From: Laburnicola sp. R22_1
Taxonomy: Eukaryota; Ascomycota; Dothideomycetes; Pleosporales; Didymosphaeriaceae
Length of the DNA stretch: 64,000 nucleotides
Direction: 5' to 3'
Assembly (NCBI GenBank): GCA_014281115.1
Contig: JACONQ010000013.1
Location: forward strand, 1,354,501-1,418,500
Positions 19,765 to 30,416 of the stretch are shown one piece after another. Under the pieces are notes generated by a model. That model did no database searches. It saw only the letters and a list, made by a program, of their open reading frames with translations, and was not told where the DNA came from. The stretch's first letter is position 1, and each line of letters begins with the position of its first letter. The position numbers were made by a program, and so were the translations under genes.

Positions 19765-22368
19765 TCACCTCCGTATGATACGCCGTCCAGCATTCGAATA
19801 GCCTCTTGACCCCCCTGCTTTCGTTGGCCCCATATGTGTGATGTGCGGTCGTGAGTATTGACTGCTCCTCACGCCCACCATGCCCAAATTCTCCCTTTGT
19901 GGTTTCCCATGAACGGGTGAGTGACAAGAAATTATCGATGGCATTGCTGATGGAAGACGAGTAACGCGAGAATGGGAAGGACGACTGAATGGTGGGAAGG
20001 GAATTGCCGTCTGAGACTCTGTGTGCGCTTGTCGCAGAAAAGAAGGTCTATCGAGAGAACTGTACGTACTATCGTTGCGAAGTGGCGAATGCCCTGCACC
20101 GGGCCTTGTGATAAAACCTTTAGAGTCGATATTCCGAGCTCTGTATTGTGGCAGAGGCGTCGTGTATTCCTGAGGCTTCGCTCCACGTCTCCACTCAATA
20201 CGTTCGTTCCTCTCATTCACAGGGTACTCGAAGAAAGAAAGCCCATTCAGACTGCGGGGCTTACACCAATCACTTGCCACGGGCGGCTCTTGACGTTGAA
20301 ATTGATAAGTGGCGGAGCGATTGGAACTAACCTCTGGTTCAGCGAATTGGGACCGTGAAAATGGCCGGGAATGCCGATTGTTGCTTCCAAAAAAAGGACT
20401 TACTACATGGTCCACCTCATCTACGGGTCGCTGGGACCGAGTGGGGGCTGGTGTAACTGGATTCATGAAGGCGTGATCGTGAGGATCATTCATGGTTCTG
20501 TCGTCTGATCTAACATGATCATGACCAGAATGAAGGTAAGCTGATGATGGATTAGCGTTAACGGGCGACTGCTGTAAAAAGGCATGGCCAAAGTTCCAGT
20601 GCTCCTGTGAATTTGGTGCTTCATTGCTAGGCTGACCTTCGTGCCTCGTTTGCGTATCCTGATAATCATTGGATTGTTCATTGTGATGGTGTCGTCGTGG
20701 ATCCTCCAGTCCTAGTTCGAGCCCAGTGTCGCGACCCAGGCCATCTAAGAGACGTAGATAGGACGCATCAGTCGGTAGTTTGCCGGATCGATGGCCTTTC
20801 ATCTCAACGGACGACGGTGCTCTGAAAGTGAACGACCCCTTGTCATGGATAGCGATGCTTGGATCTGGTTGCAGCTCTGGCGACATGTTCATCTGTCGGT
20901 CTTCCTCCACTGGCAAAGCACCGGACATATATGGTGTTCCTGGTTGCATCCCGTGTCGAGTCGGTGGTCGCTCGCTACCACTACTAGGACGGTCTGGATC
21001 TTCCCATTGCCCGTTGTCGTACATTTGTACATCTGGATCGGAGACCGGTTTGGACTTGCGTGCTGAGGATGGCTGCCCGTTCGTGAACTTATTGCGTATG
21101 GTTGGAATTATTTTTCGAATCGACTTCATTCTCGACAACGGCTTGGCAGGGGGTGGCATCAGATCTCGGCTCGAGGGAGCTGCGTGGATATTGTTGGCAT
21201 GAGCAGGTGAATCTACCCGTGCTCGCTTCAACGGGCGCTGCGGCTGAAAGCTAGGAGATGCTTCCGGCTCTCCAGCATGACCAGTGTTGTGCGCGGACCT
21301 TCCCATATGGCTTGAAGCTGTCTTTTGGGTTTCGATTGGTGCGGTGCTAGTATGCTCGATGAAATCACCGTTCTCGTCAAGGGGAAACGGCTCCTTGAAG
21401 TTCGGGATTGGTTCTAGCGACATTGAGAAACCCAACGAAGCCAGGCGTCCCTGCATCATATCGTTTTGCCTACGGAACATTAGCGATCCGTGGGTAAGGG
21501 AATGGCAATGAACGCACTCAGCCAATTTTGGAATTAGCTTTAAATAGTGCTCAATGGCGGGTAAGCGCGCTTCAAGTCTGTGCAGTTTCTGCACTTGTTG
21601 CTGAAGTGGACGAAGCTGCGCAAGCTCATGCTCAAGTTCTACTACTTTCGCATGTTCTCCTGATGCAAGCTCCTGCATGCTGCGCGACTTAGTCTCGGCT
21701 TCAGCACCATCCTTGGCAGCTTGCTTGTACGCATTGGTGATGTTCCTGCTGTACCGGGTGAGGGCGAGATACTGAAACTGAAGAATGTCAATAAGAAAGT
21801 AACCGAAAAGTGGCGACAGACGCACCCGCAAAGCCTCCATCTCCTTGCCCTTACCCTCCAGCTTCATGGGCGGGGTTATAAACCAGCACTTGGGGATCGC
21901 CCGGTCATGGTCGCGTTCCTTGAATCCGCGCACAGAGAACAGCTGGCGTGGCGAATCGTCGCCTTCTTGCACGCATACCGGACAGGGAGCTTGTGGGTGC
22001 TGTCCAGCGGGGTGAAATGCCGGTCCTGTAGTCGCCGAGCAATTAGCGGAATAGATACACAGCATGCGAACGAGCTTACCGCTGCCGCCTTCGAGGTGCT
22101 TGATGCAGATGACATGGCAACACGATGCGAGGTAGAGGCGCGTTACGAGGCGTTCTTTGGGGTTGATTCCGTCCGAGAGACCCTGCACTGTATCGTGCTG
22201 TTGTCGGTATACATCTGAAAACGTGGTGGCGCATACTGAGCATGCGAAGACACAGTCCAAGGGTGAGACGTCCTCGCCCTTGCTGTCGGGCCGCTCTTTC
22301 GAACCCATGCCGAGCGCTTTTCTCGCGAGAATGGTGGAGGTAGAGAAAGAAGGCATGGCGATGGACAT
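19765..22368 (-). CDS. RING-type zinc-finger coiled-coil protein, Zip3/HEI10-like architecture
   Basis: Exons 22080-22368, 21826-22025 and 19765-21777 encode about 833 residues. Both introns (22026-22079 and 21778-21825) keep the frame open if retained, but have clear donors and acceptors. Removing the second gives the smooth joint EALRFQYLALTRYS. The N-terminal Cys/His set C-x2-C ... CCHVIC ... CPVC, interrupted by long loops, resembles a RING finger. A coiled coil follows (residues ~190-260, LEHELAQLRPLQQQVQKLHR), then a long disordered, basic C-terminal tail. That order occurs in SUMO/ubiquitin E3 ligases such as the meiotic Zip3/HEI10 group. This is a suggestion from architecture only. 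A further intron near 20390 (gtaagt) is possible. The downstream ATG at 22368 is used because the longer frame opens with TTG. Confidence 0.7.
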   Translation of the reverse strand: MSIAMPSFSTSTILARKALGMGSKERPDSKGEDVSPLDCVFACSVCATTFSDVYRQQHDTVQGLSDGINPKERLVTRLYLASCCHVICIKHLEGGSGKLVRMLCIYSANCSATTGPAFHPAGQHPQAPCPVCVQEGDDSPRQLFSVRGFKERDHDRAIPKCWFITPPMKLEGKGKEMEALRVRLSPLFGYFLIDILQFQYLALTRYSRNITNAYKQAAKDGAEAETKSRSMQELASGEHAKVVELEHELAQLRPLQQQVQKLHRLEARLPAIEHYLKLIPKLAECVHCHSLTHGSLMFRRQNDMMQGRLASLGFSMSLEPIPNFKEPFPLDENGDFIEHTSTAPIETQKTASSHMGRSAHNTGHAGEPEASPSFQPQRPLKRARVDSPAHANNIHAAPSSRDLMPPPAKPLSRMKSIRKIIPTIRNKFTNGQPSSARKSKPVSDPDVQMYDNGQWEDPDRPSSGSERPPTRHGMQPGTPYMSGALPVEEDRQMNMSPELQPDPSIAIHDKGSFTFRAPSSVEMKGHRSGKLPTDASYLRLLDGLGRDTGLELGLEDPRRHHHNEQSNDYQDTQTRHEGQPSNEAPNSQEHWNFGHAFLQQSPVNANPSSAYLHSGHDHVRSDDRTMNDPHDHAFMNPVTPAPTRSQRPVDEVDHVVSPFFGSNNRHSRPFSRSQFAEPEVSSNRSATYQFQRQEPPVASDWCKPRSLNGLSFFEYPVNERNERIEWRRGAKPQEYTTPLPQYRARNIDSKGFITRPGAGHSPLRNDSTYSSLDRPSFLRQAHTESQTAIPFPPFSRPSHSRVTRLPSAMPSIISCHSPVHGKPQRENLGMVGVRSSQYSRPHITHMGPTKAGGSRGYSNAGRRIIRR

Positions 22369-22938
22369 GTTCCAAGGTTGACACCTGCCCGCGGGTTGAG
22401 TGGAGGCGAGGCGCGACGGGGAAGGAAGGCACGACCCTGCCAAGGCTCCACCTGTAACTTGCAGTCTGGTAAGCTAACCTTTCAACAACCAAGGCGATGG
22501 CAAGTGGGGGTTGAATTCCGGTTTCCGTGAGTGGGACTCGATACTTCTGGGTCTGCCGAGTCCTAGACAACGACTAGCATATAACATGCGACATCGCGTA
22601 TCAGTATGCTGGGTGATTCACCCAGAGTTCGGTGACTTATGCTGCTATTTTTTGAGATGGGGGAAACTATTGATCAAAGGTGTGAAAACAAGGGGCAAAT
22701 GTCCCGTGAAGAATGTCCAGAAAAGGCAGACACTTAGACACGGGCAATGGGTACTGCACGTGAAAGGGGCAGAGCCTGGAGGATTCACACAAGGAAACAC
22801 TGGGGTCATATTTACACTGCATCTACGGGCTTTAACTTTGAACTGGAGCAACCGTCTTTAAGTGAATTGACGACAAGGATATCTATACAACAATCAGCAA
22901 TCTGTCATGACTCTGTTATGTGATGATCGGGTGACTAC
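22369..22938. other. intergenic, RING-gene promoter
   Basis: About 570 bp without supported genes. Includes the upstream region of the RING-type gene and the 3' side of the complex I subunit gene. Confidence 0.4.
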
Positions 22939-23570
22939 TTACTGCTCGGGATATCCGTGATCTGTGTCAAGATCATAGCGCTTCTGTCCATCTGGGCTGA
23001 TGTTCAACCCACTTGGTAGCGGGGGCATGCCACCTGGTCCCAACACGTCCTTCGCCAATCCAGTGTTCTTCTCAAACGCAACAGCCAACCCCTTCGCGCC
23101 TTCCTCTTGCGCTGCAACTAGCTGCTTAGTGCCTGCTTCGCCAATCAAGTCCTGCTTCGGCGCCACTGCGCTCCCAACTTCCAGCAGCGCCACGGCATCA
23201 GCCTGGGTAACAGTCGAGAGCTGCGGGTAGCGGCGTCGCACGTCGCGCTTCCAGTACGGGTTCTCAGCAAGGTCGGCAGCCGGCACAGTGACGGGGTCAT
23301 CGTATGTTGCGGGATCGAGGCCGCCGGGCGGAGGGTTACGGAATTGAGGGTTCATCGGGACGCCGCTCGACCGGTTAGGATCGATGGCGAGAAAGCGCGA
23401 GATCCTGGCATAGATACCCGTTGGCTGGAGTGTGTATTTCTGCAAAACTTCATGTTAGCAACGTTATTCGAGCGCTACGGCGGGACATGGATCAGGTAGA
23501 GCAGTCGAGGGTAAATGACGGGGCTTGCTGGACATACCGCGAAGCGTGTCGGCACGCTTTTGGCCGCCAT
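22939..23570 (-). CDS. NADH:ubiquinone oxidoreductase 21-kDa-type accessory subunit
   Basis: Exons 23538-23570 and 22939-23439, with a 98-nt intron ending in ttgctaacatgaagttttgcag, encode 177 residues. The start MAAKSVPTRFA is followed by KYTLQPTGIYARISRFLAID, then PNRSSGVPMNPQFRNPPPG, DDPVTVPAADLAENPYWKRD and YPQLS. These are the blocks of the fungal complex I accessory subunit known as 21.3 kDa in Neurospora and NUZM in Yarrowia, as I remember the family. It belongs in the mitochondrial inner membrane respiratory chain. The exact subunit name is less certain than the family. Confidence 0.7.
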
Positions 23571-23823
23571 TGTGGGCACCTGGATTGTAGAGGTACAATT
23601 GGCGGGCGTGGAAGGTCAATCGACGGGGGACGGTGGCTGTAGCGGTCTGCAACTTGTGAAGCTGTGGAGTTCATTGAAGCTCGCTCGAAGTGCCAAGCCG
23701 GCATTGATTAGTCATCGACCTTAGCCTACTCAACTCACTGCAAGCAAGGCTTCGTGCAGGTCCTCGTCGAAAATTGGCACAACTACATTCTCTATCTAGA
23801 ACCGAAGCTCCCGATAATATGTC

Positions 23824-25265
23824 CTATGGAAACGCATCGTACACTCCCACTCCCTGGCACACGCCGTCCACCTCAAGGCTGTCCACATGCTGCACCGCCT
23901 TCCCACCGGCTCCGAAGCGAACCAAGATCCCGCTTCGGGGAGCCTTAGTATTCACGATACTCCAACCAAGCTTCTGCGGGCCATGATACAGATCCTTTGC
24001 GAATGCGAGAACATGCTCTTGCATTGCTTGACTGGTCTCAATTTCGAACTGAGTGGAAATTCCCAGGCCTTTCACTAGGTCATACGTCCCAAATATCATT
24101 GGTATGTCGCTGCCGTGGTACGCACCGGTCCATGCCAAAGGATTGAGATTTGGATATATGTGCCTGCGTATTGGTAGCGGCAAACGGGGATGGAGGCGTC
24201 GTTGCGTGCAAGCGTCGAGTTGTACGTGGGACAAATGAACCCGGCGAGTCCAACAGCAAGGATGATGTCCTGGGAATAGCCTACAGACGGATTATCTGCC
24301 GGAATGGGACGAGCGAACTGGCCTCGTTGGCGGTGTTGGATAGGATAACTGGCAGGCGTGCCATCTTGCCCGCGCTTGCCCGTGCAGCGTAGTTGGAGAA
24401 GAGGATGCGGTCGTCTACTATGGGTAGGAAGGATAAGGGGGGTATTGCACCCCTGTCGCCATACATTCCGATGAAATTCGATATCTGCTCGATGGGAACC
24501 TTACGCATACAGTCAAGCTCTTTCGCGCTGCTGTTCGTAGTGGCAGCACTGCATCCAAAGTGCTGTGCTACGAAAGTGAAGTTGGAGAAGGCCGTGTCGA
24601 TGACCCCACTGCCACTGAATACGGTGCCGGATTGCAGGAAGTAGGCACGGGCGATTGGGTCCTCATAGAAGGCATATGCATGTATGTCGGTCGATATCGA
24701 CCCAGCCGACTGGCCCCACTGCGTGATAGCAGAGGCGTCGCTCCCAAACGACGCGATATTGTCACGCACCCACTCCAGCGCCATTCGCTGATCCAAGATG
24801 CCCAGATTCTGGTCCGCTAGACCTTTTGCATTTGGGAAGCCAAAGATGTTGACCCGATAATTGACGGCGACGACAATAGTGTCTGTGAGCGCTCGATCCA
24901 CTCCCAGATGTGTAATTCTGGTTGCCATTATAGACCAGGGCGCCTTCTGCGAGGTATTCACTCAACAACGGTGGAACTGATGTAACGAACTGCGGGCAGG
25001 ATGGAGGTAGTTCATACAAGTAGTGATGCTCGGTAGATGCGGATAGTTTCTGTGGCGGCATCCATCGGCGAGACTGAACCGGCGATTCAGCGAAGGCAAT
25101 CGAGTGAAATTGTCGTGTTCTGGGGAACCGGGGATCAATCACGCCGGTGTACCTTCCGGTGTATGTTTTGATAGTGAGTTGACTCGACGCGTTTGCTCCC
25201 CCGTGATTGACGTAGTCGGAGGAAGCGGTCGTCACCAAAGAAACGAGTGACCATAAGAGCTTCAT
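23824..25265 (-). pseudogene. type-B carboxylesterase pseudogene
   Basis: The N terminus is a signal-like MKLLWSLVSLV, then the esterase opening TGRYTGVIDPRFPRTRQF and RRWMPPQKLS. Later come NYRVNIFGFPNAKGLADQNL, LDQRMALEWVRDNI and the nucleophile elbow WGQSAGS. The last part includes WTGAYHGSDIP with the catalytic His. These lie in different frames. A shift occurs near 24900 and two more between about 24290 and 24160. The segment that should carry SEDCL and the GGGF oxyanion-hole loop is missing, an internal deletion near 24960-25000. Without the oxyanion hole the enzyme could not work. It is divergent from a related, apparently intact esterase at 26449. Confidence 0.85.
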
Positions 25266-26448
25266 CGGAGCCTGAATTTACTTCATCCCAGAGGTCATGG
25301 CTAGCTGGTGCAGTCTTATATACGGCTGCACTGCGCCAAAGGCTAGATGGACTGATTTTGGACATCGCCTGTTCGCTGAAGCCCAAGATTGTTGCCTGCC
25401 CAGGTGATGAGGAAATTTACGAGCCTTGGCTTGGTATGTGCATGCCCAGGTGCCCAGGTGTTATCAGAGGCACGTGCGACGCAATATTATGGCAAGTAAG
25501 ACTCAGCGTTAACAGAACATGTAGGTATCTTTAAGGTTCGATGCTCAAGGAGTGACATGTGAGGTGACAGATTGAAACTCGCCGGCGCCTGGCCCAAGCT
25601 ACGACAATATTTCAGACACCTGGGCATCACCTTGAGCGTCTGACTATGCGGACAACAGCTTCGTGCCTTTTGCAATTGGAACCGCATCAAAATGAAGATG
25701 CTCGCGCGCGCTATGAGATCTGGAAGATCAGGACGGTGATTGGAGCACAATCTGAACCCGCTACGGCCTACCTGTGGTACTTAACAACAGATGAATTGGG
25801 TGTCAGGCTATCTGAGGTTCATCAGGACCTGCTATCCCTCGACTAACTGACGTACTCTGGCACCATGAAGGATTGGACTTTCAAGATCGCCTCGATTAAC
25901 TTTTACCTTAGGTAACCTTAGGAACTTGGTTGCCATCAGAAATCAGCTTCTTTACTACCATAGGTAAGCATCGATTTGACCTACCCTCGAATTTTATCTA
26001 CAGAGAGGCCAAGTCTGTCTGGTCACCGTTTGGTTAAGATCTGGGATGGTCTTTATGCCTGGATTTCGTCTCAAGACTTCGGGCATGACTACACATGTAT
26101 GCACGTGCCCTGGGAATGTATGGAGCATCAGAGCATTACCAATTACTTCGCCAAAAGCGTCGGGTAATCGATTTTTTTCTGGATTAACTCCTTCAAAGAC
26201 CTGCTAACGTACCAAAGACAATTCTGCATACTTATACGAGACCGATGTTTCTCCACATTTGGTTGGTTCATGAGCAACTCATCCGGCTATTGGTGGATTT
26301 TGTAACAGTATCCCCGCTATTATCCACCCCGAAGATCACCTTCAGTGGGGCTTTGGGGACGACCTGAAAATACTGTCTGGTTCGGATAAAGTATGTAGTC
26401 GCGCTACATGCAAGGCCTGACAGCGACCAGCGAATTCAAGCACCGAAA
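25266..26448. other. 1.2-kb intergenic region between the two esterase loci
   Basis: No supported gene. Contains ccttaggtaaccttagg (about 25908-25925) and a promoter for the plus-strand esterase. Short open frames lack features. Confidence 0.45.
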
Positions 26449-28334
26449 ATGAGGCTCACGTCGCTGCTCGTTGCGTGCTCCTCCTTTCTAATTGCATCTT
26501 CAGCTTCCGAATCGCCAATTGCGCGTTCAAAAGCTGGCATATTCCATGGTCGCTACTTACCAACCTTCGATCAAGACGTTTACCTCGGCATCAAATATGC
26601 GCCAAAGCCAGCCCGCTTTAGTCCTGCTCGTCTGATCGAAGATTCACCTTCGACGCATTTTAATGCTACTCAGTATGGCCTCGACTGCACAGGCTACGGC
26701 TCGGATACAAACAAGCTCGTAATAGGAGGATGGACTACTCTGGGCGAGGACTGTCTCCATCTCAACGTAATCAAGCCGAACGTAGATGATAGGAACGAGA
26801 ATTTTCCGGTACTGCTGTGGATATATGGCGGAGGATGGCAGCAAGGTGCTACAAGCGATCCTCGGTATGGAACCATAACGTGTTTATCAGAACCAATATG
26901 TTTACGCTAATCATACTCCAGATATAACATGAGCTATATTGTCCATCAATCCGTCCTGAACAAGAAGCCCGTTATTGGAATTTCAATCAACTATCGGATG
27001 GCGGCTTTCGGCTTCATTCACAGCAAGGAGATCGTAGAGTCCGGGAATCAGAATCTAGGTCTACGCGACCAGCGTCTAGCGCTTGAATGGGTGAACAAGC
27101 ACATCTCTGCTTTTGGCGGTGATCCAAGCAAAGTGACCATCTGGGGCGAATCAGCTGGCGCCTATTCTGTAGGCGACCATATCAACGCGTACGATGGCAA
27201 CAACGACGGCTTATTTCGTGCGGCCATTCTAGAGAGCGGTGGTGCTGTAGGTCCTCCACTGAACGACACAGATTGGCACCAGCATATGTACGACGACTTG
27301 GCTGAATCAGTGGGCTGCGCGGGTTCCAACGATACCCTGCGGTGCATGCGCGACGTGCCGTATGAAACCATCGCTCTGTATGGCTATCGGGGTCTTGAAT
27401 GGTTTCACTCCATAGATGGTTCCTTCATTCCGCGTTACGGCCAGCAGTCTCTTGCTCAGGGCAAGTTCGCCAAGATTCCGATTCTCTTGGGCACAAACAC
27501 CGATGAAGGCTTCGGAGTGAATGGCGTAAACACGGACGATCAGGCTATTGAACAGCTTGTTGCTTCGAAACGCTGGAATGTTAACAAGGAGGAAGCAGAG
27601 AGGTTATTGGAACTGTATCCGAACGATCCAACGGTCGGCGCACCATATGGTTGGGGTAACAGAACTTGGCCAGAGTACGGACTGCAGTATAAGCGGTACA
27701 CGAGCATTGCGACGGATTTGACCATGTTTGCTCCGAGGAGGCTATTAGCGGAGAAGATGAGTGATTACGTCGACAATGTATACTCCTATCGATGGGATGC
27801 GCCCAAATTCAACAACACACCGAATTCGATAGGGGTCAATCATTTTTCAGAGGTATGTTAGACGATTTCTTGGAATACATGGCGACAGTTGGGACACCTT
27901 TCGTAGGATCCAAGCCTGTCTGTTCCAAACTGACAACGGAACAACGAGTCTTCTTAGGATAGGGCTTCGATCTAGTGCACGCATCTAACCACATGGACAG
28001 ATACCCTTCGTCTTCGGGAACACAGAACAGCAGATTACGCCCCTTGGAAATAGCTCGGCGAACCTCAAATTATCACATCTCGTTGGAAGGATGTGGACAT
28101 CCTTTGCATATGATCTGGACCCCAATGGACATGGCGGTGAGTCTATCGAAGCTGAGAAATTAGTCATAGATGACCAAATACTAATGGGTGATTGCTGCAG
28201 TGCCTGATGTCATAGCTTGGCCACAATATGGAAAGAGTGCGTCGAATTTTGTTTTCAGAGCTGATGCGAGCTATGTTGAGAAAGACGACGATCGCGTTGA
28301 GGGCGTCAATTATATCAATGGTCTGGTGAGATGA
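26449..28334 (+). CDS. secreted type-B carboxylesterase/lipase (COesterase family)
   Basis: Four exons (26449-26864, 26922-27852, 28001-28136, 28201-28334) encode 538 residues, the usual family length. A signal peptide covers about residues 1-20. SEDCL is modified here to GEDCLHLNV. WIYGGGWQQG forms the oxyanion hole, WGESAGAYSVG holds the nucleophile Ser, a Glu is expected in the GTNTDEGFG loop and the catalytic His is in GVNHFSE, right before the third intron. The third exon gives IPFVFGN, which confirms the join. The enzyme would hydrolyse carboxylic esters outside the cell. The third intron (148 nt) is longer than usual in this window and is the least certain junction. The substrate is unknown. 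Confidence 0.88.
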
Positions 28335-29196
28335 GGGGCATTATGCGATTCAATAATATGTCCTTCAAACAGACTTGCCATATCCTTACTGGTAACGCCG
28401 ACTCCTGCGTGCGACCCATCGCGTGCTGTAGCCACTGGGTTCGAGGTTGCCCAATCCTCCGAGCACGCATGTCAATGACTCTAACGACACGTTATCATCT
28501 CTCCCATTATTCGTCTTCTACTAACGTGACACCTTACGTTCCAAGGTTACTCTTGGAAAGCATGTATTGATACACAGGACGGAATCATTATAGGGCAGAG
28601 GAATGACGAGAGGGAAAATCCATAGTGTTTTACAAGCTATCGAAGTACTAACGAAAGAAGGTAGACGTCTAATCAGAATAGCTAACAGTGCAGAGGGGGA
28701 ACCCGAATTCGTGTATGGTATTCTCCGAATATTATTGTTCTCCTTCTGGAAGGACCCACAAAACCATTGTACAGCGGCCTACAGCCGATCGTTGTAGAAA
28801 TTATGAGAGATGACTCCACTACCCCACTATCGTTTATGTCCAAGTTGCATGTAAATCGTAAAGCTCTTTGTTTCGAACTGTCCAAAGAAAAAGCTAGGCT
28901 TGTAAGAAGCTTGCACGGGCATCATTCTGCTCAATGCAGATAGGCAAGGACGTCAGACTGTATGCTTAGTTGGGAGGGATGGAGATTCAATGATACCAGT
29001 GAAGCGCGATCACGGTTTAATTGCAAATTGGTCGTGTATGTGCGTTTGGGAGTCTTGTGCCTGACCGGCTAGGCAGTGCATCACCACGACCCGAAGCTAG
29101 TGTTCGATCTAACCTATCTTTGCGGCTGACGGCATCTTGTTTTGTACAGGGTATTGAAGCCTAGTATGAACACAGTATAATACAAGCGTGTCGATT
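28335..29196. other. intergenic, convergent 3' regions
   Basis: Between the 3' ends of the esterase and the bL17m gene. I see no gene in it. Confidence 0.5.
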
Positions 29197-30053
29197 CTAC
29201 CTCTTCTTACGGGCTTCGGCAATCTCTCGCTGTGCCCTCTCTGCTTCTTCAACCTTTAACCTCGCATCTTCAGCTTTCTTTGCTTCGTGTCGTCGCACCA
29301 TCCTCCCCACCGACCCGATCTTGGTCCCTGGTTTAGCGACAAGGCCGGGTTGCAATCTGACTTGATTCGGTAGCTTCCAATCGCCCATTGCATCTGGGAG
29401 ATGCATATCCCTCTTCTGCCTGTCTTCAAGTAGATACACTCGCTTCGGCCCTAACAGCTGTCTATCATCCCATTTTGCTTTCATCTCTTCTCTCATCCTG
29501 GCGACCATGCTTCGCAGGCGTTCCACGCCATCTTCCCGGAACTGGGTGACTTTCTTTACGTTTCTGGCTGTGAGCTCATTCATGCGGTTATCCGCTCGCA
29601 GGCGCGCCAACGTCTTCGCCGTCATAGCGAAGCGCATATCTTTCGGCCCGTCGACGAATTCAAGGATGGCAGATTCGGCCTGGTCTTCCTTGACGGGTTC
29701 GATGCGCAGGACGCGTGTGTAGCCGCCGGGTCGGTCAAGGTAGCGCTCTCTTATGGGCCCGAAGAGCTTGGGCACTAGTTCATTTGGTTCCTTGCGATCA
29801 TCAGCTTGCAATCGGTAAACAGCGCCTGTGGCCGTACGAAGAATATTTGATGCGCTCTCCGCCGCGTCGCTTCCGTGTTCTTCTTCCCCAGCGTAACCAG
29901 CTTTTCGGCTAGTCTTTGCGCCTCCTTCGCCTTGTGCCATGTTGTCGTGATCGACTCGTGCTTAAACAGCGATGTAACGAGGCTTCGCAGGAGGGCTTGT
30001 CGATGGGATGACGAGCGGCTGAGATGGCGATATTTCATGTGCCCGCCCGCCAT
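29197..30053 (-). CDS. MRPL8: mitochondrial large-subunit ribosomal protein bL17m
   Basis: Exons 29838-30053 and 29197-29790, with a 47-nt intron (gtacgg...cgcaag), encode 269 residues. The L17 core HMKYRHLSRSSSHRQALLRS, then SLFKHESITTTWHKAKEA and a LVTLGKK block are universal bL17 signatures. EPNELVPKLFGPIRERY follows the splice. A fungal C-terminal extension of about 140 basic, helical residues is added to the bacterial core. It is a structural protein of the mitochondrial 54S subunit near the exit tunnel. It is head-to-head with RNR1. Confidence 0.94.
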
Positions 30054-30416
30054 TGTGGACTAGCAGAAGCCTGCAAACAAAGCCGAAGTAAATGGGCAAT
30101 TGACCGCTTCCACCTCCAGATGACGCGATGCCTGGTTCCTCAAGGGCCTGTCGTATGGGGTCGCCCTGGCGCTGTCCTGAAAACGGTCGCACCGAAGCTG
30201 CGGCAAAAAGTTCCGCCTAGCGTCTGTGTCAGGCGTCAGATGACAAAGCCACCGCCACAGCAACCGGCGCGTCCACATGTGTGTGCACCGCGCGTGTTTG
30301 GCTTCGACGCGTCTCCATTTAAAAAGCTTCTCACCCCTCCCGCCCACGCCCTGTTCTCACACCACTCTTCACGCTCGAGATACCCCTACACATTTAATTT
30401 CTTTTGCCCAGTCAAC
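30054..30416. promoter_or_regulatory. bidirectional promoter bL17m/RNR1 with an MCB box
   Basis: A 363-bp region separates the two start codons. ACGCGT at 30307-30312, about 105 bp before the RNR1 ATG, is the MluI cell-cycle box bound by MBF in yeasts, which drives RNR genes at G1/S. Related GCGCGT words lie near 30270-30295. A C/T-rich tract precedes the RNR1 start. Confidence 0.55.

Noticed and set aside
28430..28470. tRNA-like gggttcgaggttgccca
   Set aside because: No matching acceptor stem or anticodon arm could be folded around it.
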